The notes under the pieces: generated by a model
What the model was told of the DNA's origin: nothing
What the model saw: only the letters and a program-made list of their open reading frames with translations
Databases searched by the model: none
Shown here: one piece after another, positions 40,950 to 49,328 of the stretch
How the letters are laid out: every line of letters begins with the position of its first letter
Numbering within the stretch: position 1 is the stretch's first letter
From: an uncultured Lactobacillus sp.
GTDB lineage: Bacteria; Bacillota; Bacilli; Lactobacillales; Lactobacillaceae
Assembly: GCF_947367085.1 (NCBI RefSeq)
Contig: NZ_CANBCP010000004.1
Coordinates: 1 to 64,000 of the forward strand
Length of the DNA: 64,000 nt
Reading direction: 5' to 3'
Made by a program: the position numbers and the translations under genes

Positions 40950-41597
40950 TTATTTAGGCTTTTTTATGTAAGCCTTAACATTTAGCCAATCATTTTCGAT
41001 TATTTTACTTAACTTACGATTATAAAAAACTGCAGCTGGATGATACATCGCAATTACTGTGTATTTTTGTTTTGACCAGACAAAACCATTTTCTTTCTCA
41101 TTTAATTGCAAAATAGGTGTGTTTTTGATTGCCTTTCCATGATACTCAGAAATAGAATAGTCTTTTCCTAATAAGCGCCTCAAAGCAGTAGTGCCGACAG
41201 CAACTATAACTTTGGGTTTAACATTTTTTATTTCATAATCTAAAAATGGAGCATGTGCCAAGACTTCTTTTTGTGTAGGTTTTCGATTAGGATACTTTGT
41301 TACCTCTTTATTTTCTCTTTTAGAAAAAACTTTCTTAACACCAAAAGGCCGACTTCTAACAGCAGAGGTTATATAGACTTCTTCTCTCTTCAAACCGATT
41401 GAAGCTAAAGACTTCATCAATTCTTTTCCACTAGCACCATGAAAAGGAATATGTGATTCAATTTCTTCTCGCCCAGGAGCTTCACCTACGATCATCAAAG
41501 CTGGCTCATTAGGACCAGCCCCTTCATTGATTCCTTCCAAATTAAAGCCTTTGGAGCGTTGATTTACTTTATCAATTAATATTTTTGGATATTTCAT
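40950..41597 (-). CDS. Uracil-DNA glycosylase family protein (family 4-like, without Fe-S cysteines)
   Basis: The 215-residue protein has IVGEAPGREEIESHIPFHG near 36-54 and YHPAAVFYNRK near 190. These are the two motifs of family 4-type uracil-DNA glycosylases that remove uracil for base excision repair. True family 4 enzymes hold a 4Fe-4S cluster with four cysteines; I see no cysteine in this protein. It may be a cluster-free branch of the superfamily. It overlaps the NUDIX gene by 4 bases and is last in the helveticin-SGNH-NUDIX-UDG run. Confidence 0.8.
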   Translation of the reverse strand: MKYPKILIDKVNQRSKGFNLEGINEGAGPNEPALMIVGEAPGREEIESHIPFHGASGKELMKSLASIGLKREEVYITSAVRSRPFGVKKVFSKRENKEVTKYPNRKPTQKEVLAHAPFLDYEIKNVKPKVIVAVGTTALRRLLGKDYSISEYHGKAIKNTPILQLNEKENGFVWSKQKYTVIAMYHPAAVFYNRKLSKIIENDWLNVKAYIKKPK

Positions 41598-42004
41598 AGT
41601 TTATCAATATAATCATTTGCCTGTTTGAGCATTCTCATTTTGCCATGACCAAGTAAATATTTTTTTGCCTGGTTAAAATCAACCCACTTGAAAGCCTTGA
41701 TTTCTTCTTTTTGAATTTTTACCTGTCCATTGCTATTGAATGCCAAATACAGAGTCACTTCTTTTTCGTTGCCGTTAGGGATGAAATAGTGTGTTGTTGT
41801 AGAAAAATCAAAATCAAATTTTGGCTTCAAATGGACTTCTTCAAAGACTTCTCTTTGAGCAGCTTGCTGACTGGATTCGCCAGCTTCAATGTGTCCTTTT
41901 GAAAATCCCCAATTATTATTAACAATACTTTGGACAATTAAAAATTCACGTTTATTATTTTGCTGGCGGTAAATAATAGCCCCAGCCGAATATTCTTTCC
42001 CCAT
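41594..42004 (-). CDS. NUDIX hydrolase (Ap4A hydrolase-like)
   Basis: The 136-residue protein has a Nudix box at about 37-59: GHIEAGESSQQAAQREVFEE then VHL. The residue usually Gly near its end is His. The N-terminal SAGAIIYRQQNNKREFLIVQ and WGFSKGHIEAGE resemble bis(5'-nucleosyl)-tetraphosphatases. Substrate is inferred only. It overlaps the UDG gene by 4 bases and lies 1 base from the SGNH-like gene, so the three are probably co-transcribed. Confidence 0.88.
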   Translation of the reverse strand: MGKEYSAGAIIYRQQNNKREFLIVQSIVNNNWGFSKGHIEAGESSQQAAQREVFEEVHLKPKFDFDFSTTTHYFIPNGNEKEVTLYLAFNSNGQVKIQKEEIKAFKWVDFNQAKKYLLGHGKMRMLKQANDYIDKL

Positions 42005-42005
42005 T

Positions 42006-42752
42006 TTAAAGCACTTGCCTCAACTTATCTTCAAAAATCGGCAGCCAAACATCTCGATATTGCTGTCGTGTTGGCTGGATATCAATTTCTTTATCGGTAG
42101 ATAAATCAATCAATTCGATTTGCCACTTTTGTTTTAATTGTAAGACTTTTTCAAACAAGTAGACATATTTTTTATAATCATTTTTGTAATTCATGAATAA
42201 AATTATTGGACATCCCCAAAGCAAGCTAGTTTGTGAAATCATATATTCGACTGCTCCAATAATTGTTTTCGTATCATAGTGCTTATCTGCCAAATCGCCT
42301 ATTTTAACATTTTTATTTAAATCTAGCTCAGGAAGTTCGATAACTAATGCATCCGGTTGATAAAGTTTTAGATCGTTTTGAAAGCGGCTGATATAAGAAT
42401 CATCTTTTTGAAAACTATCTTGATGAGTCAAAAAAGTATCAACTTCGACATCCTTAAGGCCAATAAGACCATCTTTTTGCCATAAATAATCGACAAAGCT
42501 TTCTCCTAAGCTACTTAGACCAAATGTAGTATTGCTACCTAAAAATAAGGCAGTCTTATCAGTCAATATGTTCTGACTAAATTCAACATTTTCTAAACTA
42601 TACTCCTTACTATTACCAACCTTTTTGGCTTGATTAAAATAATACTGAGCATGTTCAGGATGCAACGTTAAATCTTGACTAAGTTCTTCTCTGGCAATTG
42701 GCGAAATGGCATTCTGTGTTTCTAATAATTCTAAAAATACACTCTTTTTCAA
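42006..42752 (-). CDS. SGNH-hydrolase-like protein with substituted catalytic residues
   Basis: The 248-residue protein resembles a Lactobacillales group of SGNH/GDSL hydrolases: LFLGSNTTFGLSSLGESF near 69-86, FVDYLWQKDGL, then TIIGAVEYMI and a C-terminal DIQPTRQQYRDVWLPIFED near 225-243. In that group I recall GSSVTYG at block I and DGIHPTRAGY at the end. Here the nucleophile Ser position is Asn and the catalytic His is Gln. The block III STND-like segment reads IELPELD. The protein is probably not a hydrolase. It is 18 bases downstream of the helveticin-like gene. Confidence 0.7.
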   Translation of the reverse strand: MKKSVFLELLETQNAISPIAREELSQDLTLHPEHAQYYFNQAKKVGNSKEYSLENVEFSQNILTDKTALFLGSNTTFGLSSLGESFVDYLWQKDGLIGLKDVEVDTFLTHQDSFQKDDSYISRFQNDLKLYQPDALVIELPELDLNKNVKIGDLADKHYDTKTIIGAVEYMISQTSLLWGCPIILFMNYKNDYKKYVYLFEKVLQLKQKWQIELIDLSTDKEIDIQPTRQQYRDVWLPIFEDKLRQVL

Positions 42753-42770
42753 ATTTTTACCTACTTTGAA

Positions 42771-43766
42771 TTAAGCCTGTAACTTAACATGATAAATTCT
42801 ATTTTTTAAAGTAGTCAGGTCACTATCTCGATGATATGCTACTGTCAAATATAAATCATTTTCTCCCAAAATTTGGATTCCTTCAAATTCAGTCAAATAG
42901 CCGATACAATCTAAAGTTCGATTCTGATCCAAGCCAAGAACTAGCCAATTGTCCGGGTTAGTCTCACCCCAGGGAATTTTCACAATCTCCCGATTCTTAC
43001 CTTGTCTGGATAATCCGAACCAGTCCTTACTTGGACTTGGCTGACTTGAAATATAAATATTCTTTTGATTATCAATTGCATAACCTTGAATCGATTGCAG
43101 TGGATTTGTGTTGAAGTTAGGTATATTGAAAGCAGCTAGACAATTGATATTTTGAATATTAACATCGCTAGTATCTTCTTGCGCCTTATCAAGGGCTTGA
43201 TTAATATCTGCTAAATTATACAAAGCAAAATGTCCCACATGATTAAAATCAATGCTGGCTACTAAAAAATACTGATAGTTTGGCGATATGGCTGCTTCAA
43301 GTCTTTCTAAATCTTTACCAGGATAAGGAACATTGGAATTTGCACCACTACCGGCACGATTCATATAAGAAAGTCGAACCATTTGTGTATTCGAATCATA
43401 GGTAGCTCTTCCTGATTGTGGAATCGTCACTCGTGCAATCTGTGTATCCCAAAATATTGAACCATATTTTTTGGGTTTAGTGCCGATAAAGTATTGATCA
43501 GCTTTACCTGAAAAGAGCAAAGTCTGGGTATGACCGCCAGCTAAAAGTGGTTTAAGTGCTCCTCTAAGAAAAAGAGCAGGCTGATCTTCATCAAAATATA
43601 CTTCACTTGCTTGTTTTGGAGCTCGAAAGACAGCTGTATTAGTCTGTTTATTGAGCAGCTGCAGTGCCAAGACTTGATTTTGTGTCACAAAAGAAGCTTG
43701 GACAACTACATGATGCAAATTATTTAGCTCGTATAAAAATTCAACTTTACCAGTTATTTCAATCAT
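42771..43766 (-). CDS. Helveticin J family class III bacteriocin-like protein
   Basis: I place the start at 43766 (MIEITGKVEFLYEL) after AAAGGG; a TTG seven codons upstream lacks a ribosome site. The 331-residue length matches helveticin J. Shared segments are GGHTQTLLF near 78, FIGTKPKKYGSIFWDTQIAR near 93-113, RLSYMNRAGS, EAAISPNYQYFLVAS, SIQGYAIDNQKNIYISSQ and IQILGENDLYLTVAYH near the end. No signal peptide is visible, as in helveticin J. Killing activity is not shown; some homologues may have other roles. It appears to head a four-gene run. Confidence 0.87.
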   Translation of the reverse strand: MIEITGKVEFLYELNNLHHVVVQASFVTQNQVLALQLLNKQTNTAVFRAPKQASEVYFDEDQPALFLRGALKPLLAGGHTQTLLFSGKADQYFIGTKPKKYGSIFWDTQIARVTIPQSGRATYDSNTQMVRLSYMNRAGSGANSNVPYPGKDLERLEAAISPNYQYFLVASIDFNHVGHFALYNLADINQALDKAQEDTSDVNIQNINCLAAFNIPNFNTNPLQSIQGYAIDNQKNIYISSQPSPSKDWFGLSRQGKNREIVKIPWGETNPDNWLVLGLDQNRTLDCIGYLTEFEGIQILGENDLYLTVAYHRDSDLTTLKNRIYHVKLQA

Positions 43767-43799
43767 CCAATCACCCTTTCTTCTCAATGCTTTACTTCA

Positions 43800-43828
43800 A
43801 TTTTACCCTTTTAGAGTACTTAATTAAA
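43800..43828 (-). promoter_or_regulatory. Possible promoter of the helveticin-like gene
   Basis: On the minus strand TTTAAT (43828-43823) and TAAAAT (43805-43800) are 17 bases apart. The -10 box is good and the -35 weak. The gene sits directly after a perfect terminator, so it needs its own promoter here. Confidence 0.4.
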
Positions 43829-43844
43829 TAAATCACTCCCAAAC

Positions 43845-43871
43845 AAAAAGCATCCCAAAATTTTGGGATGC
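43845..43871 (-). terminator. Terminator after the half-size ABC exporter pair
   Basis: GCATCCCAAAA (43850-43860) pairs perfectly with TTTTGGGATGC (43861-43871) and is followed by TTTTTGTTT on the minus strand. It separates the ABC pair from the helveticin-like gene. Confidence 0.92.
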
Positions 43872-43875
43872 AAGT

Positions 43876-45456
43876 TTATTTAGCTAGATGAATTTCACGG
43901 TCGAATAGTGCCCGCATATCGTCATTAAAGTTATGAGCAATAAAAACAATCGTCGCCTTAGTCTTAACCAAGTTAGCTAATATATCCAAAGTTCCTTTTT
44001 GATCAATAGCACTAGTTCCTTCATCAATTAAAATAACTTCACTATTGTGGATCTTAGCCCTAGCTAACACAATCTTTTGCCGCTGTCCACCTGAGATATT
44101 GAGTTTATCTAAATCAATTTCTTTGTTGATACCCTCTTTAAATTTTGAGATGTCCGCCTCTAAGTTTACTTCGTTAACAACATTTTCGACACCTTTGTTT
44201 AATTTATCATTAAACATTGTAATATTATCCTCAATGCTGGCTGGAAAAACAACCGGATCTTGAGGAATATATCCAATATGTGACATATCCGGCTTGATCG
44301 TGTTACCATTTTTGTCTTTAAAACTAATCTCACCTGTAGATGGCTTGATTTGACCTAAAATCATCTTAAAGAGGGTCGATTTTCCTGCACCTGAATCACC
44401 TGTCAGTAAAATCTTCTCACCTTGTTTAATTGTCAAATCAGGATAAGTGAGTTTTTCCCCATTTGGAAATTGCAGACTTAAATTATGAGTAGCAATCGCA
44501 GCTGGAATTTCACCATTATGTTTAAAGTTGTCAGAAACGGGAGTAAGATCACTATTAACTTTATCCTTAACCTTCTTAGCTGCCTTCATGGCTGTAAGAC
44601 TACCAGTGATGTTTTCAATCCCATTACTTAAGTAAAAACTGAAGTTACCAACAATTAGCAAAACACCAATTGTTACAATACCATTTTTAATCAAATATCC
44701 AGTTAATAAATAAACGATTAATAAGAATACTTGCGTTACAATTCCACTGATCGCATTCAATAATTTTTGATAAGTAGTTTGTTTAACCGTCGCATCTTCT
44801 AATTTTTTGGATGCATCTTGAGTTACTGAAAACAGTTTTGCACCCGCCATAAACTGACGAAGCTGATCTAAACCACTAAGCCATTCATTTAAAGTATCGA
44901 TGTACTTCTCATTCTTTTCAGAAATAAGATTGGTTGCCCGACTGATTGGCTTTTCAATTAATTTAGGTAAAGCTAATGAAACAGCTACTAGTAAGACATT
45001 AGCGAGCAATAGTGCCCAGTTAAGTGCAACTAAGTAGACCAATATACCAATAATTAAAATAATCCCATAGATAAGCCCGAAGAGTCCAAGAAAGTATCCG
45101 TCATCAACTAAAGTAAGATCATTGGTTAGTCTATTTTGAACATCAGAAACGGGATGATCTTTTTGATCAAAATAGTAATGCTTAATAATTTTGGCACGAA
45201 CTTCTTGATTTAAATCTTGCTGTTGTATTTCATCTAGATACTGGGCAATACTAGAAAAAGTGTAATTTAAGCCAAGGACTACAAGAGATAGAATGTTAAT
45301 TACCAAAAATTGCTGCCAATTGCGAGATAAGGCACTATTAGTTTCTTGCTGGACTAGATAGGTTCCAACAACTGAAAGAATAGGTTGAAAAACAGCTAGT
45401 AATACAAAGAAGAAAAATCTAATTGGGTTAACTTTTATAAAATTCTTATAATTCAT
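43876..45456 (-). CDS. Half-size ABC exporter, second subunit
   Basis: The 526-residue protein has six predicted membrane helices (about 12-310) and an ATPase domain with Walker A GDSGAGKST, Q-loop YIPQDPVVFP, signature ISGGQRQK, Walker B VILIDEGTSAID and FIAHNF. Catalytic Glu is present. It is shorter than typical exporters (about 580) and lacks peptidase or extra domains. It follows its paralogue by 2 bases, so the two probably form a heterodimer. Substrate unknown; the helveticin-like gene is immediately downstream but separated by a terminator. Confidence 0.82.
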   Translation of the reverse strand: MNYKNFIKVNPIRFFFFVLLAVFQPILSVVGTYLVQQETNSALSRNWQQFLVINILSLVVLGLNYTFSSIAQYLDEIQQQDLNQEVRAKIIKHYYFDQKDHPVSDVQNRLTNDLTLVDDGYFLGLFGLIYGIILIIGILVYLVALNWALLLANVLLVAVSLALPKLIEKPISRATNLISEKNEKYIDTLNEWLSGLDQLRQFMAGAKLFSVTQDASKKLEDATVKQTTYQKLLNAISGIVTQVFLLIVYLLTGYLIKNGIVTIGVLLIVGNFSFYLSNGIENITGSLTAMKAAKKVKDKVNSDLTPVSDNFKHNGEIPAAIATHNLSLQFPNGEKLTYPDLTIKQGEKILLTGDSGAGKSTLFKMILGQIKPSTGEISFKDKNGNTIKPDMSHIGYIPQDPVVFPASIEDNITMFNDKLNKGVENVVNEVNLEADISKFKEGINKEIDLDKLNISGGQRQKIVLARAKIHNSEVILIDEGTSAIDQKGTLDILANLVKTKATIVFIAHNFNDDMRALFDREIHLAK

Positions 45457-45458
45457 GC

Positions 45459-47042
45459 CTATTCCTCCTTACCTTTTGACTTCAACTTAATCTCTTGATC
45501 AAATTTTGCTTTTAATTGATCACTATAATTGTGAGCTATCATCAAGATTGTCTGATCTGTCTGCAGCAAATTATCGATTATCTTCTCGGTAGCTTGCCTA
45601 TCAATCGCACTTGTTACCTCGTCCATTAATACTAAAGGCTGGTCATGAATCTCACTACGTGCAAGTACTACCTTTTGACGCTGACCACCAGATAGGTTTT
45701 CATTTTTAAAATCAACTAGGGTATTTGCTCCTGCTGGCATTTTGTCTAAGTCAGCAGCTAGTTCAACTTTATTTGTAACCAGATTTAATTTATCAGCCAA
45801 TTTTTGGTTAAACATCAAGATATTCTCTTTTATTGAAACTGGGAAAACAACTAGATCTTGTGGTACAAAACCGATCTTAGCTTTGCCAGATTCAATTTGA
45901 TTCCCATTTTCATCATAGAAAATCACTTGTCCCTGCTCAGGATTTAGCTTTCCTAATAAGATCTTAAACAAAGTTGACTTTCCAGTGCCAGAATCACCAG
46001 ATAGTAATACTTTTTGTCCCTTCTTAATGGTGAAATCTGGGTAAGAAATCGTTTCCCCTTCTTTATAACTCGCAACTAAATCTTTAACTTCAAGACTGTA
46101 AGCAGCTTTTTTATCTGTAACTGGAATATTTTCTCTGAGCGCAAAAGTTTGCTTACGTAATTCTTTAGTTGATTTAACTTGCGTAATTGACATCGTAATT
46201 TGCCAAATTGCAGAAAAGATAGAGAAGGCAAAACTACCTACAATGGTAAAATCTCCAAAAGTGATTAAATGATTAAAAAATAAAACTCCCGCTACAAATG
46301 ACATTCCGATTTGAGCGATTGCATTACCAAAACCATTAAAAAGATAGGCAATTCCTCGATAAGCAAAACTCTTCTTACTTGCTTGCACAAGATTGCCACT
46401 TGCTTCATTCAACTTTCTTTGTAAGCGTGAATATGCACTATATCTTCGTAGCTCCTGCAAACCGCCCAACCAATGTTCAACAGCATTAAGAAGTTTTTCA
46501 TTCATCTTGTTGACATGATCAGTAGCTTTAGCGGTCTTTTTCTCCATAATCTTTGGTAAAAGCAAGGTAATTGCTGCTAAAACAGCAGTCACAACAATCA
46601 ACATCCAGTTCAAGCTAAGCAGTACTGTGATTGATAAAACTATTTGAAGTAGACCGCTTAAAATTTGAACCCAAGGAGTAGCGTAATTATCTGCGAGCAT
46701 CTTTAAGTTTCCCGTCAAGTCATTTTGCATCTCAGAAACTTTTTTATCACTTCCATTATAATAATGATGCATAATCTCATTTCTGATTTCATGAATATAA
46801 TTCTGAGTTTGCCTGGTAAAGGAAATTGTTGCAATTGGCAGCAATACTACAGCTAAGATAGCCAAAATAGTTGTAATTAGTTGCCAAAAAACAAAGCCAT
46901 TAAAGTTACCTTTAGTAATATCGTCAATAGCATACTTGAATAAATATTCCCGAAAAGTCCCACAAATCGCATAAATGACGTAGAGCAAGATTATTAAACT
47001 TCCTCGCCAGTAATTATTTTTAAATAACTCTTTAAGCGACAT
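45459..47042 (-). CDS. Half-size ABC exporter, first subunit
   Basis: The 527-residue paralogue of the downstream gene has six predicted helices and an ATPase domain with GDSGTGKST, FVPQDLVVFP, LSGGQRQKV, LVLMDEVTSAID and MIAHNY. Both subunits share a WLxGLxxLR segment after the fourth helix (WLGGLQELRRYSA here, WLSGLDQLRQFMA in the partner). Catalytic Glu is present in both, so both ATP sites could be active. A promoter with a seven-G tract in its spacer lies upstream. Confidence 0.82.
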   Translation of the reverse strand: MSLKELFKNNYWRGSLIILLYVIYAICGTFREYLFKYAIDDITKGNFNGFVFWQLITTILAILAVVLLPIATISFTRQTQNYIHEIRNEIMHHYYNGSDKKVSEMQNDLTGNLKMLADNYATPWVQILSGLLQIVLSITVLLSLNWMLIVVTAVLAAITLLLPKIMEKKTAKATDHVNKMNEKLLNAVEHWLGGLQELRRYSAYSRLQRKLNEASGNLVQASKKSFAYRGIAYLFNGFGNAIAQIGMSFVAGVLFFNHLITFGDFTIVGSFAFSIFSAIWQITMSITQVKSTKELRKQTFALRENIPVTDKKAAYSLEVKDLVASYKEGETISYPDFTIKKGQKVLLSGDSGTGKSTLFKILLGKLNPEQGQVIFYDENGNQIESGKAKIGFVPQDLVVFPVSIKENILMFNQKLADKLNLVTNKVELAADLDKMPAGANTLVDFKNENLSGGQRQKVVLARSEIHDQPLVLMDEVTSAIDRQATEKIIDNLLQTDQTILMIAHNYSDQLKAKFDQEIKLKSKGKEE

Positions 47043-47108
47043 TCTTATTCATCTCCAAACACATTTTAACATAATTAATATTTATTTAATTAAGTTTAAT
47101 TTGTTTTT

Positions 47109-47137
47109 ATTATACCCCCCCGATTTTATTTATCAAA
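47109..47137 (-). promoter_or_regulatory. Promoter of the half-size ABC pair with a seven-G tract in its spacer
   Basis: On the minus strand TATAAT (47114-47109) is directly preceded by seven G residues (47121-47115). A TTGATA (47136-47131) or TTTGAT (47137-47132) gives 16- or 17-base spacing. Slippage in the tract would change this spacing. A further AT-rich stretch with possible -10 elements lies closer to the gene. Confidence 0.6.
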
Positions 47138-47196
47138 CTGATTTTTCTAAGAAGTCAAAAAACTAGACCAAGTGGTCATTTTTCAAGAAAATAGAC

Positions 47197-47234
47197 AAAA
47201 AAATAATCCTGCCTCAAAAGAGACAGGATTATTA
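47197..47234 (-). terminator. Terminator after rplS
   Basis: AATAATCCTG pairs with CAGGATTATT, with CTC/GAG inside and a one-base mismatch, at 47202-47233. On the minus strand a long T run follows. A second small hairpin GACCA/TGGTC (47166-47177) followed by T residues may back it up. Confidence 0.9.
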
Positions 47235-47243
47235 AATATCTTA

Positions 47244-47594
47244 TTATCCGCGACGCTTTTCAGCAATTCTTGCTGACTTACCGTGACGTTCACGTAAGTA
47301 GTAAAGCTTAGCACGACGTACACGACCTTGACGCTTAACTTCAACCTTAGCAACACGTGGGTCGTTTACTGGGAAAGTACGTTCAACACCGATACCAGAT
47401 GACATCTTACGAACAGTGTAAGTAGCGCTGATGCCAGCACCCTTCTTCTTAATTACAACACCTTCGAAGATCTGGATACGTTCGTGGCTACCTTCAACAA
47501 CACGTACGTGAACACGAACAGTATCACCAGCACGGAAGTCTGGTAAATCGGTACGGATTTGATCCTTAGTAAGTTCTTGAATTAATGGATTCAT
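47244..47594 (-). CDS. rplS: 50S ribosomal protein L19
   Basis: L19 lies at the 30S-50S interface. The 116-residue protein begins [20 protein letters not shown] and has the signature [20 protein letters not shown] near 88-107. It is last in rpsP-rimM-trmD-rplS, with a leader region between trmD and itself. Confidence 0.98.
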   Translation of the reverse strand: MNPLIQELTKDQIRTDLPDFRAGDTVRVHVRVVEGSHERIQIFEGVVIKKKGAGISATYTVRKMSSGIGVERTFPVNDPRVAKVEVKRQGRVRRAKLYYLRERHGKSARIAEKRRG

Positions 47595-47604
47595 TATCTA
47601 AATT

Positions 47605-47690
47605 CTCTCCTTCTACGGCATTCATCAACGTTATTCGCCAGCGGAATACCCATAAATCAGTGGCTTATGCCACAAAAACTAGTCTAACAA
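47605..47690 (-). promoter_or_regulatory. Candidate L19 leader RNA
   Basis: Between trmD and rplS the minus strand can form GTGGC/GCCAC (with an ATAA loop) and ATTCCGCTGGCGAAT, with imperfect arms ATTCCGC/GCGAAT. L19 leaders are a known Firmicute ribosomal-protein autoregulatory class in this position. I cannot confirm covariance by eye. Confidence 0.45.
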
Positions 47691-47714
47691 ATATAGTATG
47701 ACTTGTAAATAATA

Positions 47715-48437
47715 TTATTGATTTAATTCTGACTTTATATCAGCTAACATTTTCTTTTCTTCTGATGTCAACTTACGATTTTCTAACATATCAGGACGAT
47801 TGAGATAAGTTGTTTTTAAAGCTTGATAATGTCTCCACTGAGCGATTTTTTGATGGTTACCAGAAGTCAGTACTTCCGGTACTTTTTGTCCTTCAAAATC
47901 AGCCGGACGTGTATATTGTGGATACTCGAGCAAACCATGAGAAAAACTCTCTTCTACAGGTGAGGCTTCATTACCCAAAATCCCTGGCAGCAGTCTGACT
48001 GTTGCATCAATCATACTCATAGTTGGTAATTCTCCACCAGTTAAAACGTAATCGCCAATCGAAACAGTTTCATCAGCCAAATCATATACTCGCTGATCAA
48101 AGCCTTCATAATGACCACAAATAAAGGTTAAATTATCCTCTTTTGACCATTCTTGAGCTATTTTCTCATTAAATGTTTTTCCTTGTGGCGCTGTAATAAT
48201 AACCTTACCCTTATTTTCTAAAGAATCTAACGCCTTTTTGATTGGCATAATTTGTAATACCATGCCAGCACCTCCACCATAAGGCGTATCGTCAACATGG
48301 TGATGAATATCGCTAGTGAAATCTCTGAAATTAACTAAATTCAAGTCCCACTTACCATCTTCTAAACCGCGTCCAAGCATTGACACTTGCAGCGGGGTAA
48401 ACATATCAGGAAAAAGAGTTAAGACATTAATTTTCAT
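47715..48437 (-). CDS. trmD: tRNA (guanine-37-N1) methyltransferase TrmD
   Basis: TrmD methylates G37 next to the anticodon and prevents frameshifting. I place the start at 48437 (MKINVLTLFPDMF), 5 codons inside the open frame. The 240-residue protein has the trefoil-knot SAM region: DDTPYGGGAGMV, CGHYEGFDQRV and YVLTGGELP. It overlaps the end of rimM by 11 bases. Confidence 0.97.
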   Translation of the reverse strand: MKINVLTLFPDMFTPLQVSMLGRGLEDGKWDLNLVNFRDFTSDIHHHVDDTPYGGGAGMVLQIMPIKKALDSLENKGKVIITAPQGKTFNEKIAQEWSKEDNLTFICGHYEGFDQRVYDLADETVSIGDYVLTGGELPTMSMIDATVRLLPGILGNEASPVEESFSHGLLEYPQYTRPADFEGQKVPEVLTSGNHQKIAQWRHYQALKTTYLNRPDMLENRKLTSEEKKMLADIKSELNQ

Positions 48438-48954
48438 TGCGTAATCCTTCAAGTAAAGTTACTTCAATACGTTTGTTTTCCAAATCTACTTTTTTTACAA
48501 CTGAGGCAATATTTGGAATCCAAAAGTTTTTCCCTTGCTCGGGTTTAATCTCCCAAATATCATTTGCACCAGGGGTTTCAATATTAATTAAAGTACCAAT
48601 TTTTTCACCAGATTCATTATCATAAACTGGTAAGTCCAAAATATCTTTAAAATAATAAGATCCTTCAGGCAATTCATCGCGATCACTATCTGCTACAAAG
48701 AGATTCTTTTTCAAAATCTTTTGTGCCTGATCAATATCAGTTATCTCTTCAAAATAAACCAAAACGAATTGTTTTTGCATTCTAGCACTGGCAACAGTAA
48801 CTTGTCGTTCAATATCTTCATTATCTGCGCCAATAAAAAGACGACTGCCAGCTTCAAAACGTTCATCAATAAAATCAGTGATTGGATTAACCTTAACTTC
48901 GCCCTTAAGTCCATGAGTAGTTAAAATTTTACCCACTTCAAAATATTCAGTCAT
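48427..48954 (-). CDS. rimM: Ribosome maturation factor RimM
   Basis: RimM aids 16S rRNA processing and 30S head assembly. The 175-residue protein has GKILTTHGLKGEVKVNPIT near 8-26 and a C-terminal PRC-barrel with NIETPGANDIWEIKP and WIPNIASVVKKVDLE. It follows rpsP across an intra-operon terminator and overlaps trmD. Confidence 0.96.
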   Translation of the reverse strand: MTEYFEVGKILTTHGLKGEVKVNPITDFIDERFEAGSRLFIGADNEDIERQVTVASARMQKQFVLVYFEEITDIDQAQKILKKNLFVADSDRDELPEGSYYFKDILDLPVYDNESGEKIGTLINIETPGANDIWEIKPEQGKNFWIPNIASVVKKVDLENKRIEVTLLEGLRNEN

Positions 48955-48973
48955 TTTAAAAATCCTTCATAAA

Positions 48974-49010
48974 AGAAAAAAGCTTGGGCAATACTTCCCA
49001 AACTTTTTAA
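48974..49010 (-). terminator. Intra-operon terminator between rpsP and rimM
   Basis: On the minus strand AAAAGTTTGGG pairs with CCCAAGCTTTT with one U-G pair, around an 8-base loop. A T-rich tract follows. It lies directly after rpsP and may raise S16 mRNA relative to rimM-trmD. Confidence 0.75.
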
Positions 49011-49023
49011 TTGCAATAGTAAA

Positions 49024-49296
49024 TTACTTACCGTACTTTGCGTCGTGGTATCTCTTCATTAAACCAGCTTTTGAAAGTAAGCTTCTTACAGTATCTGAAG
49101 GTTGAGCACCCTTTTGTAACCAGTCAAAGATCTTGTCTTCTTCAAGCTTAACTTCATCTGGGTTAGTAAGTGGGTTGTAGTAACCAACTTCCTCGATGAA
49201 ACGACCATCACGTGGCATACGTGAGTCAGCTACAACGATACGGTAAAAAGGTTTTCTCTTTGAGCCCATGCGGCGCATACGAATTTTAACAGACAT
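49024..49296 (-). CDS. rpsP: 30S ribosomal protein S16
   Basis: The 90-residue protein begins [20 protein letters not shown] and carries [14 protein letters not shown], the S16 signature. It binds 16S rRNA early and stabilises the platform. It heads rpsP-rimM-trmD-rplS, and a good promoter lies 33 bases upstream. Confidence 0.98.
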   Translation of the reverse strand: MSVKIRMRRMGSKRKPFYRIVVADSRMPRDGRFIEEVGYYNPLTNPDEVKLEEDKIFDWLQKGAQPSDTVRSLLSKAGLMKRYHDAKYGK

Positions 49297-49328
49297 TAAA
49301 TTTTCCTCCTAAATTTCTTGACTTAAAT

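Noticed and set aside
43767..43787. TTG at 43787 as the helveticin-like start (MRRKGDW)
   Set aside because: The AAAGGG ribosome site lies within this extension and is properly spaced for the ATG at 43766.
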